Origin: Actinomyces minihominis
GTDB lineage: Bacteria; Actinomycetota; Actinomycetes; Actinomycetales; Actinomycetaceae
Assembly: GCF_900187855.1 (NCBI RefSeq)
Contig: NZ_FYEG01000002.1
Location: 124,001-188,000, forward strand
Reading direction: 5' to 3'
Length of the DNA: 64,000 nucleotides
This document shows positions 55,518-64,000 of this stretch, in pieces. A program made the translations under genes and the position numbers. The notes beneath the pieces were generated by a model. The model made no database searches and had not been told where the DNA came from. It was given only the letters and a program-made list of their open reading frames with translations. Each line of letters begins with the position of its first letter. Within the stretch, counting starts at the first letter, position 1.

Positions 55518-56807
55518 TTATTGCCCTCGCCCAATCACTGCTCCTCCGACGGGACGAACCTGCAGGATGTGGCACATATCCGGTCCCAAAACCGCTTCAA
55601 TCCCCCGCTTGAAATCAGCGGCTTCGTCCTCGGGAACATAGGCCTGAACCGTTCCCGCAAAACCACCACCATGGACCCGTACGGCCCCCGCTGATCCCAG
55701 GAGGTGTTCCGCCAGCGCGATCGTCAGTCCGACCGCCTGGTCCTGAGGAGTTGAGTCCGAGTAGATGTTTTGCAGATGGCGTGCGGACGAGGTTCCCGAG
55801 TCCTTGACTAAGCGCAAGAAGCGCTTGAAGTCACCTCGCGTCAGTGACTCAGCTAGTTCGGGGACCCGAGCATCGTCCTCGAAGAAGTGGATGGCTCTCA
55901 GAACTGCGCGGTCGTTGGTGGCCTCCCGCAGACCCGACAGCTCAGACCAGAACCTGGCAGGTTCGACATCCCGCAGCTTCTCGACATCGAAGTACTGCGC
56001 CACTGCACCCATGTCGTGGGTGATGGCCGTGTAGTCATCAGTTAGATCTGCGTGATCGGCACCGGAGTCAATGATGCAGAGGACGTGCCCGGAATCCTCC
56101 ATCTCGAAGTCAATCTGTTCGACTACGGGGTGGGCGGGGTCGTTGAAATCAATGCTTATGACACCCCCGATGGCGCAGGCCATCTGATCCATGAGGCCGG
56201 AGGGCTTCCCGAAGTAGACGTTCTCTGCAAACTGTCCAATCTGCGCTAGTGCGACAGGAGGCACTTCTCCGCTGCAGTAGAGAGCGTTGAGAATGTTACC
56301 AATCAGCACCTCGTAGGCCGCCGATGAGGAGAGGCCGGAGCCCGCCAGCACCTGGGAGTCAACCACCGCGTTGAAGCCTCCGAGCAGGTAACCCCTATCA
56401 GTGATGCCCTTGGCAACCCCCCGAACAAGTGCCGGGAACCTCCCGACTTCGTCCTCACGAATGTCCAGGTCGCTGATGTCAAGCACCAACTGGGGGTACC
56501 CCTCCTGAAGGATCCGGATCTCGCTGGTCCCGTTCCGACCCGCGCAGGCGATCATGTCCATCGATACCGAGGCCGCCAGGACGCGCCCGTGCTGATGGTC
56601 CGTGTGGTTGCCAGCCATCTCGGTGCGTCCCGCCGCCGTGACCAGGGTGGCCTCCGTTCCGGGGAACGCCTCCTCATAGGTTTCGACCAGGTGACAGAAT
56701 CTGGCGCGAGCGTCGTCCAGCTGTGAGTCTCGCCTTCCATAGAGCGACCCCAGCTCTTCATCGAGCGATCCATCATTGAGTTTCACAAGCAGCTCATTCG
56801 GCTTCAT
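55518..56807 (-). CDS. galK: Galactokinase-like GHMP kinase
   Basis: 429-residue GHMP kinase. The galactokinase signature reads GRTEMAGNHTDHQHG rather than the classical GRVNLIGEHTDYNDG. The ATP loop is VLAGSGLSSSAAYEVLIGN, and the C-terminal motif GAVRVHGGGFAGTVQAY. An N-terminal extension of ~45 residues is present. This is the GNHTDHQ subgroup, also found in Firmicutes. Galactose or a related sugar is the likely substrate. No galT/galE is near. TAACAT (56820-56815 reverse) lies seven bases before ATG 56807. Confidence 0.83.
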   Translation of the reverse strand: MKPNELLVKLNDGSLDEELGSLYGRRDSQLDDARARFCHLVETYEEAFPGTEATLVTAAGRTEMAGNHTDHQHGRVLAASVSMDMIACAGRNGTSEIRILQEGYPQLVLDISDLDIREDEVGRFPALVRGVAKGITDRGYLLGGFNAVVDSQVLAGSGLSSSAAYEVLIGNILNALYCSGEVPPVALAQIGQFAENVYFGKPSGLMDQMACAIGGVISIDFNDPAHPVVEQIDFEMEDSGHVLCIIDSGADHADLTDDYTAITHDMGAVAQYFDVEKLRDVEPARFWSELSGLREATNDRAVLRAIHFFEDDARVPELAESLTRGDFKRFLRLVKDSGTSSARHLQNIYSDSTPQDQAVGLTIALAEHLLGSAGAVRVHGGGFAGTVQAYVPEDEAADFKRGIEAVLGPDMCHILQVRPVGGAVIGRGQ

Positions 56808-56899
56808 GATGCCAATGTTAGCGTAAACATCTCCCTGCGGGTGTTCATTCTGTAAATGCTCTTTGCCACCATCCCTGTCTTCAGTGCAACATTGACCCC

Positions 56900-57751
56900 A
56901 TGAGAATCTTGTCGATCCAGTCAGCGGTCGCCTACGGGCACGTTGGCAATTCCGCCGCAGTCTTCCCTCTTCAGAGAATGGGACACGAGGTCATGCCGGT
57001 CAACACCGTGCTGTTCTCGAATCACACCGGCTACGGCCACTGGAAGGGACCCATGATGTCGGGTCAGAACGTCCGCGACGTTGTCGAGGGCGTGGACGCC
57101 CGCGGAGGTCTCAACGACACGGCTCTGGTCCTCTCTGGCTACCAGGGAGGAAACGATATCGGCGACGCCATTCTGGACTCGGTGAAACTCACCAAGGAAC
57201 GTAACCCAGAAGCTGTGTACGCCTGCGACCCGGTACTGGGAAGCGCCCTCAAGGGCTGTTTCGTCTCCACTGAAGTGCAGGAACTGGTGCGGGACCGGGT
57301 GGTCCCCCAGGCTGACATCATCACTCCAAACCAGTTCGAACTGGGGTTCCTCACCGGAACTGACCCGCACACACTTGAGGAGACCCTCGATTCGGTCGCC
57401 GCAGTCCGAGCGCTTGGCCCCACCACCGTCCTCGTCACCTCGGTAGCTCGCCCTGACGCCCCCGACAACACGATCGAGATGCTCGCGGTCAGCGATGAGG
57501 GTGCCTGGCTGGTGCAGACGCCCCTCCTCGACTTCCACCCCTCCGGTTCAGGGGACGTCACCGCTGCACTGTTTGCTTCGACACTGGTTGAGACTGGGAG
57601 TGTTGCCGAGGCTCTTGCCCGGACCGCCGCCTCAATCTTTGAGCTCGTTGAAGCAACATACAGAGCAGGTTCGACAGAACTGCTCCTCGTTGAGGCGCAG
57701 GAGGCATTCGTCAATCCCCGCTACTCCTTCGAGGTCAACAGGATCGCCTAA
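56900..57751 (+). CDS. pdxY: Pyridoxal kinase
   Basis: 283-residue ribokinase-fold enzyme phosphorylating pyridoxal. SIQSAVAYGHVGNSAAVFPLQRMG and NTVLFSNHTGYGHWKG are PdxY signatures. YACDPVLGSALKGCFV and the anion-hole motif GSGDVTAALFAS complete the set. ATG 56900 has no clear ribosome site. It is divergent from galK. A terminator follows. Confidence 0.94.
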   Translation: MRILSIQSAVAYGHVGNSAAVFPLQRMGHEVMPVNTVLFSNHTGYGHWKGPMMSGQNVRDVVEGVDARGGLNDTALVLSGYQGGNDIGDAILDSVKLTKERNPEAVYACDPVLGSALKGCFVSTEVQELVRDRVVPQADIITPNQFELGFLTGTDPHTLEETLDSVAAVRALGPTTVLVTSVARPDAPDNTIEMLAVSDEGAWLVQTPLLDFHPSGSGDVTAALFASTLVETGSVAEALARTAASIFELVEATYRAGSTELLLVEAQEAFVNPRYSFEVNRIA

Positions 57752-57764
57752 ATAGAAAAGCACT

Positions 57765-57801
57765 GAGTCCGCCCCGTATCGAGATGATGCGGGGCGGACT
57801 C
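57765..57801 (+). terminator. Terminator after pdxY
   Basis: An 11-bp stem, GAGTCCGCCCC (57765-57775) with GGGGCGGACTC (57791-57801), followed by TTGCAATTC. The T-run is weak, but position and strength suit a terminator. Confidence 0.7.
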
Positions 57802-57871
57802 TTGCAATTCGACAAAAAAGCAAACCATTTACGCAAGGGTGTTTGCACCTAAATAGATCTGGGCCCTATGC

Positions 57872-57901
57872 TTGGCAAGTGAGGTTAGGCAACCCTAACT
57901 T
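57872..57901 (+). promoter_or_regulatory. DtxR/IdeR-like iron box and promoter of the siderophore operon
   Basis: TGAGGTTAGGCAACCCTAA (57880-57898) matches 16 of 19 positions of the DtxR consensus TTAGGTTAGGCTAACCTAA. It sits between TTGGCA (-35, 57872-57877) and TAACTT (-10, 57896-57901), spaced 18 bases apart. Iron-bound repressor would block this promoter. Confidence 0.8.
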
Positions 57902-57961
57902 CTAGACTTGGCGAATGGGACATGCGGTCCCGCTAGCATGACTTGATCGAGGAGATCCCGC

Positions 57962-58975
57962 ATGTCGCTTTCGAAGCGCTTTGCCCTGCCGGCCCTGGCC
58001 GTAACCGCAACAGCAGCCCTGGCTCTCACCGGCTGTACGGCAGAGACCCCAGAGGCGGATCCGAGTTCGCAGAGCTCAGTTACCGCGACTTCTTCTAACG
58101 ACTGCGCCTATCCCCTCACCGTCACCGACATGGCGGGAAACGATGTCGTTGTTGAAAGTGCCGACAGCATTGTCGTCACCGACAACCGCGCCTTTGGGAT
58201 CCTCAGCAGCTGGGGAGTCGTACCGAGTGCCGCCCCTCGCACCATCATGTCCCCGAACAACCCCTGGGCTGCGAATGAAGAGATCCTTGACATCGGGAGT
58301 CACGCGGAACCCAACTTTGATCAGGTCATCGTCGCGGACCCGACCCTCATTATCAACGGTTACCGCTACAACGACCATGCCGACAAGATGAAGCAGGCCG
58401 CTCCGGAAGCAGCATTCATCGATATGTCCAACACCGACCTCACCCCGGTCGAGTACGCCACCGCCCAGGTCGAACTTCTCGGTCAGCTCTTCTGTCAGGA
58501 GGATGAGGCCACCGCCCTCATCGAGCAGTTTGATGAAGCCGTAGCCGCGGGGCGCGACGCCTATGACCCGGCTATGACCGTCATGGGCCTGGTAACCAAC
58601 GCCAACGAGATCCGCTACTCCAACCCCAACGATGGGCGCGGCGCTTCAGTCTTCTTCGAACTCCTCGAACTCACCCCGGCTCTCAATACGGCTGGAACAA
58701 CCAACCACCAGGGTGACGACATCTCCATCGAGGCCATCGCGCAGGCAAGCCCAGACTTCCTCATCGTCTTGGATCGTGATGCTGCCGTTTCGTCGGGTGG
58801 TGAGAGCACCCCGGCGCTGGAGCTGATCAACGGATCAACCGCGCTCTCCACCGTACCGGCCGTCGAAAACCAGGCCATCTACATCCTTCCCGCCGACTTC
58901 TACCTCACGGAAGATATGCCGTCATACATCGAGGTCCTCAAGGGACTGACAGCAGCGTTCCAGGCTCAGAAGTAG
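57962..58975 (+). CDS. Ferric-siderophore substrate-binding lipoprotein
   Basis: 337-residue lipoprotein with a signal sequence and lipobox LALTGC near residue 23. The mature protein is a class III (FhuD/CeuE/YclQ-like) binding protein: DMAGNDVVVESADSIVVTDNRAFGILSSWG, QVIVADPTLIINGYRY, and a C-terminal lobe ending in YIEVLKGLTAAF. It resembles catecholate/petrobactin binders, but the ligand is not fixed. ATG 57962 has GAGGAG upstream. First gene of the iron-box operon. Confidence 0.87.
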   Translation: MSLSKRFALPALAVTATAALALTGCTAETPEADPSSQSSVTATSSNDCAYPLTVTDMAGNDVVVESADSIVVTDNRAFGILSSWGVVPSAAPRTIMSPNNPWAANEEILDIGSHAEPNFDQVIVADPTLIINGYRYNDHADKMKQAAPEAAFIDMSNTDLTPVEYATAQVELLGQLFCQEDEATALIEQFDEAVAAGRDAYDPAMTVMGLVTNANEIRYSNPNDGRGASVFFELLELTPALNTAGTTNHQGDDISIEAIAQASPDFLIVLDRDAAVSSGGESTPALELINGSTALSTVPAVENQAIYILPADFYLTEDMPSYIEVLKGLTAAFQAQK

Positions 58976-59005
58976 CCGTCCCAAGTTCACTTCGGACCGG
59001 AAACC

Positions 59006-60043
59006 ATGACGAGCACTCTGATACGGCGCCACGTGACAGCCACGCCCGGGAGGGCTTCTGTTTCGCGCGTCGGTGATTTTCACTTGGCTCTGCGCAGGTG
59101 GACGCCAGTCCTGATGGCCACCGTCCTCACGGTTCTACTCATTGGTCTGTCGATGTATATCGGGGTGGCCGACGTGACTGCAGAGTCGGGGCTGGGTGGC
59201 GAGTTTCTATGGATCACTAGGTTCCCCCGCACGGTGGCCCTCGTCCTTTCCGGAGCGGCCATGGCCATGGCTGGTTTGGTCATGCAGCTGCTGACGCAGA
59301 ACCGCTTCGTCGAACCAACGACCGTGGGCACGACCGAGTGGGCCGGCCTAGGACTGCTGCTCGTCTACGTCTTCTTCCCCATGGCAGGCCTCCTGACGAA
59401 AATGGGTGTCGCCATCGCATTCGGGTTTATCGGCACCATGATCTTTTTTGCTTTCCTGCGCACCGTTAAGTTGAAGTCCTCCCTGATCGTTCCCATCGTC
59501 GGGATCATGTTCGGTGCCGTGGTCAGCGCCATCTCCACCTTCATTGCGATTCGGTTCAATCTGCTGCAGACCCTGGGAGCTTGGTTCGCGGGCAGGTTCA
59601 CGGGCATCGAGGTCGGACGCTATGAACCCCTGTGGATCGTTCTCCTCACCTGCGCCGCTGTCGTCCTCCTTGCCGACCGTTTCACCGTCGTGGGGCTCGG
59701 GAAGGAAGTGGCAACTAACGTCGGCCTCAACTACGAGCGGATTGTCCTTCTCGGCGTCGGGCTCGTATCAATCACTACCGGCGTGGTCACCGTTGTTGTT
59801 GGGGTCCTTCCCTTCCTCGGCCTCATCGTCCCCAACCTGGTCTCTCAGGTTCGCGGCGATAACCTGCGCACAAACATTCCCTGGGTGTTCCTCACCGGTA
59901 TCTGGATCGTGGTTATCTGTGATCTGATCGGGCGCGTCATCATCATGCCCTTCGAAGTACCTGTCTCCCTGGTGCTCGGAGTAGTGGGATCCGTCGTCTT
60001 CATTGCCATGCTCCTGAGGGCGAGGAGGGGCGGTGCCCACTAG
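59006..60043 (+). CDS. Siderophore ABC transporter permease 1
   Basis: 345-residue FecCD/BtuC-family permease, about nine or ten membrane segments. RFPRTVALVLSGAAMAMAGLVMQLLTQNRFVEPTTVGTTEWAGLG is the family signature near the N-terminus; VVGVLPFLGLIVPNLVSQVRGDN carries the coupling loop to the ATPase. Related to CeuB/YclN. It overlaps permease 2 by 11 bp. Confidence 0.9.
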   Translation: MTSTLIRRHVTATPGRASVSRVGDFHLALRRWTPVLMATVLTVLLIGLSMYIGVADVTAESGLGGEFLWITRFPRTVALVLSGAAMAMAGLVMQLLTQNRFVEPTTVGTTEWAGLGLLLVYVFFPMAGLLTKMGVAIAFGFIGTMIFFAFLRTVKLKSSLIVPIVGIMFGAVVSAISTFIAIRFNLLQTLGAWFAGRFTGIEVGRYEPLWIVLLTCAAVVLLADRFTVVGLGKEVATNVGLNYERIVLLGVGLVSITTGVVTVVVGVLPFLGLIVPNLVSQVRGDNLRTNIPWVFLTGIWIVVICDLIGRVIIMPFEVPVSLVLGVVGSVVFIAMLLRARRGGAH

Positions 60044-61139
60044 TGCTCCCATCCGAGCCGCAAGCGGGGTCAATCTTCATGTACCCATGAGGCCGGTTAC
60101 GCTCGGTCATGACACAGTCGCTACGGCGAGGCAGCAGAGCCGAGCGGTCGGGGCTTTTGTGTCGGCTTCACACCGGGCTCGCTACGGTCTAATCCTGGGA
60201 GGGCTGATAATTGCGTCCGTGGTGGTCTGCTTTCTGATCCTCACCTGGGGCAACAGCTTCACGCCTTTCACCGACAAGTGGTGGCGTGTCACCAGCATGA
60301 GGGTGAGTGCCGTGGTGGTGATTCTGACGGTGACCTTCGCGCAGGCGGTTGCGACCGTGACGTTTCAGACCGTCACCAACAACCGGCTTATCACACCCTC
60401 GATAATGGGCTTTGAGTCGCTGTTCGTCCTCGTTCAAACCGGCATCGTCTACTTCATGGGGGCCAGTTCACTTGTGGGCCTCAGTAGCACTACGCAGTTC
60501 CTCATCCAGTCGACCGTGATGGTTGGTTTTGCGGTTCTGCTCTACTCCTGGCTACTTTCGGGTCGCCTCGGCAACCTGCACATCATGCTTCTGGTTGGAA
60601 TCGTCATCGGGACTGGTCTGGGGGCCCTCTCTACTTTCATGCAACGCATGCTCGATCCCAATGAGTTTGATGTCCTACGGGCCCGTCTCTTCGCCAACAT
60701 TGGCTCCGCGGAAACGGAACTGCTGCCCCTCGCCCTCCCGATTTGCCTGATTGCTGGCGGTGGGGTTTGGCTGCTGGGCCGACGCCTCAATGTCCTGGCC
60801 CTGGGCCCCGAGGTTTCGGCGAATCTCGGTCTGAACCATCGGCGCCAAACCATGTTGATGCTGACCCTGGTGGCTGTTCTCATGGCGGTGTCGACCTCCC
60901 TGGTCGGACCGATGACATTCCTCGGCTTCCTTGTGGCGACCCTCGCCTATCTCGTCACAGATACTCATGACCACCGTCGGATCCTCCCGGTGGCTTGGCT
61001 GGTGGGGATCGTTGTCCTCGGCGCGGCCTACCTGATGTTGAAACATGTTTTCCCGATGGTGGACGCCGTGATGATTATCGTCGAGCTGGTCGGAGGCGTG
61101 GTCTTCCTCGGCTTCCTCATGAAGCGAGGTCGGCTGTGA
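60033..61139 (+). CDS. Siderophore ABC transporter permease 2
   Basis: 368-residue second FecCD-type permease (CeuC/YclO-like). It has a ~50-residue cytoplasmic N-terminus, then MRVSAVVVILTVTFAQAVATVTFQTVTNNRLITPSIMGFESLF. The coupling segment is SLVGPMTFLGFLVATLAYLVTDTHDHR. It pairs with permease 1 as a heterodimer. GTG 60033 lies inside the end of permease 1; it overlaps the ATPase by GTGA. Confidence 0.9.
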   Translation: MPTSAPIRAASGVNLHVPMRPVTLGHDTVATARQQSRAVGAFVSASHRARYGLILGGLIIASVVVCFLILTWGNSFTPFTDKWWRVTSMRVSAVVVILTVTFAQAVATVTFQTVTNNRLITPSIMGFESLFVLVQTGIVYFMGASSLVGLSSTTQFLIQSTVMVGFAVLLYSWLLSGRLGNLHIMLLVGIVIGTGLGALSTFMQRMLDPNEFDVLRARLFANIGSAETELLPLALPICLIAGGGVWLLGRRLNVLALGPEVSANLGLNHRRQTMLMLTLVAVLMAVSTSLVGPMTFLGFLVATLAYLVTDTHDHRRILPVAWLVGIVVLGAAYLMLKHVFPMVDAVMIIVELVGGVVFLGFLMKRGRL

Positions 61140-61897
61140 TCACTATTGATAGCGTCACCAAGCGGTACTCCAAGGATGTCCAGATCGGCCCGGTGAGCCT
61201 CGAGCTTCCAGCCGGCGGCGTGATTGCCCTGGTCGGCCCGAACGGGGCTGGCAAGTCGACCCTTCTGACGATGATGGGCCGACTGATGACCCCCACCTCC
61301 GGTTCCATCACGATCGGGGGACTGGATGTAAACACTGCTCCTGCGAGGGACGTGGCGCGGAAGGTATCAATTCTGCGGCAGGAGAACCACTTTGTCACCC
61401 GGCTCACCGTGCGCCAACTGGTTGGCTTTGGTCGCTACCCGCATAGTGGGGGGCGTCTTACCGAAGCGGACGAGGACGCAATCTCGCAAGCCATCGACTT
61501 TCTGGATATGACCGACCTCGAACAGAGGTTCTTGGATCAGCTCTCCGGAGGGCAGCGGCAACGGGCCTACGTGGCGATGGTGCTGGCTCAGGACACCGAA
61601 TACTTACTTCTTGATGAGCCTCTCAACAACCTTGATGCTCAGCACTCCGTCCAGATGATGACGCAGCTGCGCCGGGCCGCAGACGAACTGGGAAGAACCG
61701 TCGTCATCGTCCTCCACGATATTAACTTTGCGGCAGCCTACAGCGACTACATTGTTGCAATGGATGATGGCAAGATCGCCATCGCAGGCACACCTGAGGA
61801 GATCATTCGCGACGACGTGTTGAGCTCGGTTTTCCGCACTCCGGTAACCGTCGTTGATGGTCCTGGCGGGAAGTTTGCGGTCTACCACCGCACCTGA
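61136..61897 (+). CDS. Siderophore ABC transporter ATPase
   Basis: 253-residue ABC ATPase of the FecE/CeuD type. Walker A is GPNGAGKST, the signature LSGGQRQRAYVAMVLAQ, Walker B YLLLDEPLNNLD and the switch histidine in VLHDIN. GTG 61136 overlaps permease 2 by 4 bp; the open frame upstream lies inside that gene. Completes the iron uptake operon. Confidence 0.94.
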   Translation: MITIDSVTKRYSKDVQIGPVSLELPAGGVIALVGPNGAGKSTLLTMMGRLMTPTSGSITIGGLDVNTAPARDVARKVSILRQENHFVTRLTVRQLVGFGRYPHSGGRLTEADEDAISQAIDFLDMTDLEQRFLDQLSGGQRQRAYVAMVLAQDTEYLLLDEPLNNLDAQHSVQMMTQLRRAADELGRTVVIVLHDINFAAAYSDYIVAMDDGKIAIAGTPEEIIRDDVLSSVFRTPVTVVDGPGGKFAVYHRT

Positions 61898-61907
61898 GCG
61901 GCCAGTA

Positions 61908-62190
61908 TCAGTCTTCGTTCGAGGTCGATGTCCCTGGCGCGGTACTGAAGAGGTAACGGGAAACCCGCCTGAGAATGCTGGCGACATCAATGTCTCCGGG
62001 TGATAGTGCGTCATACATTTGCAGGCCATCCCAGAGAGCCACGAATATTGCCGCCAGTTCGTGATGGGTGAAGACCTGTCCTTCCTGGTCCTTGCCCTCC
62101 GGGTTCCCCGGGATAAGACTTGCCCAGAAGCCGACCTGGTCCAGATTCCACCAGATGGTAGAAATAGAAGACAAACGCCCTCCTCGTGTC
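61908..62190 (-). pseudogene. Remnant of a TetR-family regulator (C-terminal part)
   Basis: On the - strand a frame ending at TGA 61908 encodes HHELAAIFVALWDGLQMYDALSPGDIDVASILRRVSRYLF-like sequence, which looks like the ligand-domain end of a TetR regulator. The N-terminal HTH is missing; upstream lies the PAP2 gene start on the other strand. I infer a truncated, decayed gene. No other gene is seen in the ~320 bases between the ATPase and the PAP2 gene. Confidence 0.5.
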
Positions 62191-62218
62191 TTAAATCGGA
62201 CATTTGAAAGGTGCCACT

Positions 62219-63196
62219 GTGCAAGGAAGCAACACGCCCACGACTGGTAGACAAGCCAACTGGCGACCGGGAGTTCCACTAATTACATCGCGCAATGCGT
62301 TCATTCTGGCCGGGGTGCTTGTCGCCCTGATGGTAGCCGGGAGCCTGTGGGACTACCCGGTTTCTCTAGAGCTCTACAACCCCACCAATGTCGTCGGGAT
62401 CTTCGGGGCGGCCTTTGGTGAACTTCCATTGGGAATGGCACTGCTAACCTCAGGAACTCTTCTCATTGTCTACCGAAACCGTGAGAGAAAAGCAGCGGGC
62501 ATCGGCCAGGCAGTTGGTGGGTGCCTCCTCTACGTCCTCGGTGCGGGATCCATTATTTACCTCCCCACCAGATACCTCGCCTGGCCCATCATCATCGTGC
62601 TGATCATCGGCGCAGCAATTGTGGTTGCGACCACGCTGGGAATACTCAAGGTCACCGACAATACCGACCGCAAGGTGGTCGTCCGGGTCGCCCTCATTCT
62701 GTTCATCGTTCCGCTGGTGGAACTCATCCTTGTCAACATTGTCAAGATCGGTTGGGAGCGCCCACGCATGCGTTTCCTTGCTGAGACGGATGCTGTCGGT
62801 TTTCACTCCTGGTGGGATCCCGGTACACCTGAGAAGGCAGGTTTGGTCGAGTCCGGAATCGCCTCAGAAGAGTTCAAGTCGTTCCCCTCTGGACACACCG
62901 CTAACGCAGCCAACCTGATACTCCTCACCGTCCTCGTTCCCCTTCGAACCAATCTGGAAAAGTACTCGGGACTGTTCCTGTGGATCGGTGCTGTCTGGGG
63001 AATCTTCATCGGGTTCACCCGCATCATCGCGGGAGCCCACTTCATTACCGACACCGTCGTGGGGTTCACTATCACCTTCATTGTCATCCTCATTGCATAC
63101 CGGATCGCATTTCCACCGGCGTCAAGTAACCCACCGGATCTTGCGGCAGGGGAAGCAACCACGAAACACCAAGTACGAAAGGACGACGCAAAGTGA
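62219..63196 (+). CDS. PAP2-family membrane phosphatase
   Basis: 325-residue polytopic phosphatase. The three acid phosphatase motifs are KIGWERPRMR (K-x6-RP), FPSGHT and RIIAGAHFITD (with His and Asp). Six or more membrane segments are seen. Probable substrates are undecaprenyl pyrophosphate or phosphatidic acid. GTG 62219 is chosen because AAAGG (62207-62211) lies seven bases before it; TTG 62204 is an alternative. It overlaps the GH3 gene by 4 bp (GTGA). Confidence 0.87.
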   Translation: MQGSNTPTTGRQANWRPGVPLITSRNAFILAGVLVALMVAGSLWDYPVSLELYNPTNVVGIFGAAFGELPLGMALLTSGTLLIVYRNRERKAAGIGQAVGGCLLYVLGAGSIIYLPTRYLAWPIIIVLIIGAAIVVATTLGILKVTDNTDRKVVVRVALILFIVPLVELILVNIVKIGWERPRMRFLAETDAVGFHSWWDPGTPEKAGLVESGIASEEFKSFPSGHTANAANLILLTVLVPLRTNLEKYSGLFLWIGAVWGIFIGFTRIIAGAHFITDTVVGFTITFIVILIAYRIAFPPASSNPPDLAAGEATTKHQVRKDDAK

Positions 63197-64000
63197 CACG
63201 GGACCACCAGGCCTTCATTGACCAGATGACGCTCGAAGAGAAGGCCTCCCTGATGTCGGGAGCCAACTTCTGGAACACCAAGGCGATCGAACGCCTCGGC
63301 ATCCCTTCATTCATGTTGACCGATGGACCCCATGGGCTACGAAAACAGGGCGGTTCTGCCGACCACCTCGGCTTACACAACTCGGTTCCTGCCACCTGCT
63401 TCCCCACTGCCTCCATGTTGGCGAACACCTGGGATCCAGCGCTCCTCGAGGAGATCGGGAAAGCCCTGGGAACTGAAGCAAAGGCCGAGGGCGTCAGTGT
63501 ACTTCTCGGTCCGGGGAACAACATCAAACGCAACCCTCTCGCGGGCCGCAACTTCGAGTACTTCTCGGAAGATCCCCTTCTAGCAGGCAAGCTTGCTGCC
63601 GCCCTGATTCGTGGCATTCAGTCCGAGGGCGTGGCTGCTTCATTAAAGCATTTTGCTGTCAACAGTCAGGAAAAGCACCGCATGAGCATCGACGAGGTGG
63701 TCGATGAACGGGCTCTTCACGAAACCTACCTTGAAGGGTTCCGCATCGCGGTTCAAGAAGGTAATCCCCACACGGTGATGTCTTCTTACAACCGCCTTGA
63801 GGGTATCTATGCCAATGAGAACGAGGAACTCCTAATGAACATCCTTCGTGGCCGCTGGGGCTTCGAAGGGCTGGTCGTCACGGACTGGGGCGGCAACAAT
63901 GATCGAGTCGCGGCGATAAAGGCGGGCAATGCCCTGGAGATGCCCGCATCAGGGGGCATTTCGGATGCTGAAATCGTCGCGGCAGTGAAGGCGGGTGAAC
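63193..64000 (+). CDS. Glycoside hydrolase family 3, beta-glucosidase-like (partial)
   Basis: The first 269 codons are present; the gene runs off the right edge. MTLEEKASLMSGANFWNTKAIERLGIPSFMLTDGPHGLRKQ is the GH3 N-terminus; SLKHFAVNSQEKHR and VVTDWGG (nucleophile Asp) follow. No signal peptide, so it is probably cytoplasmic. GTG 63193 overlaps the PAP2 stop; AAAGGA lies about ten bases upstream. Confidence 0.92.
   Translation, partial: MTRDHQAFIDQMTLEEKASLMSGANFWNTKAIERLGIPSFMLTDGPHGLRKQGGSADHLGLHNSVPATCFPTASMLANTWDPALLEEIGKALGTEAKAEGVSVLLGPGNNIKRNPLAGRNFEYFSEDPLLAGKLAAALIRGIQSEGVAASLKHFAVNSQEKHRMSIDEVVDERALHETYLEGFRIAVQEGNPHTVMSSYNRLEGIYANENEELLMNILRGRWGFEGLVVTDWGGNNDRVAAIKAGNALEMPASGGISDAEIVAAVKAGE

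Overview
This window is a continuous piece of an actinobacterial chromosome with fairly high GC content. The lineage call rests on genes that are actinobacterial hallmarks: RbpA, the mIHF-type nucleoid protein, PafB/PafC, an FHA protein of the GarA/OdhI type followed by MerR regulators (FtsR-like), the DUF881-Sbp-DUF881 membrane cluster, a HelY-type helicase and a PriA that has lost its helicase motifs. A family such as Actinomycetaceae would fit, but that is inference. Genes are densely packed, many with 1-20 bp overlaps, and no tRNA, rRNA, insertion sequence, prophage or CRISPR array was seen.

The left third (1-27 kb) is housekeeping on the + strand. It holds the end of alaS, ruvX, mltG, the shikimate genes (aroE, a lone prepilin-peptidase gene, aroC, a fused aroK-aroB and a degenerate second shikimate-kinase-like gene), efp, nusB, mihF, gmk, rpoZ, coaBC, metK, priA, fmt, rsmB and rpe. 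An FMN riboswitch then precedes a two-gene riboflavin-type ABC importer without an ATPase, followed by hisE-hisG, pafB-pafC, a large RNA helicase and apolipoprotein N-acyltransferase. From 26.8 to 31.7 kb the - strand carries rbpA, acylphosphatase, two MerR regulators, the FHA protein and the DUF881/sbp cluster.

The middle (31.7-42.9 kb) has a MurE-type ligase, der, an SGNH hydrolase, thrC-thrB, asd, thiol peroxidase, a P1B metal ATPase with a TPC motif and an HdeD-like protein. From 42.9 to 47.7 kb lies a sulfide/persulfide-handling locus: sulfide:quinone oxidoreductase, an uncharacterised 71-residue protein, a CoA-disulfide reductase-rhodanese fusion and a 54-residue cysteine-rich protein. 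Two CsoR/CstR-like operators (ATACCCC..GGGGTAT type) sit on the -10 regions of its two transcription units. This is the most interesting part of the window.

The right third has proB-proA, a GH13 enzyme, a ChaA-like cation antiporter, beta-carbonic anhydrase, a CoA-type Nudix hydrolase, a small alarmone synthetase, a galactokinase-like gene and pyridoxal kinase. Several of these look leaderless, with a TANNNT -10 box 6-7 bases before ATG. It continues with a siderophore uptake operon (binding protein, two permeases, ATPase) under a strong DtxR/IdeR-like box, a TetR remnant, a PAP2 phosphatase and the start of a GH3 glycosidase cut by the window end.
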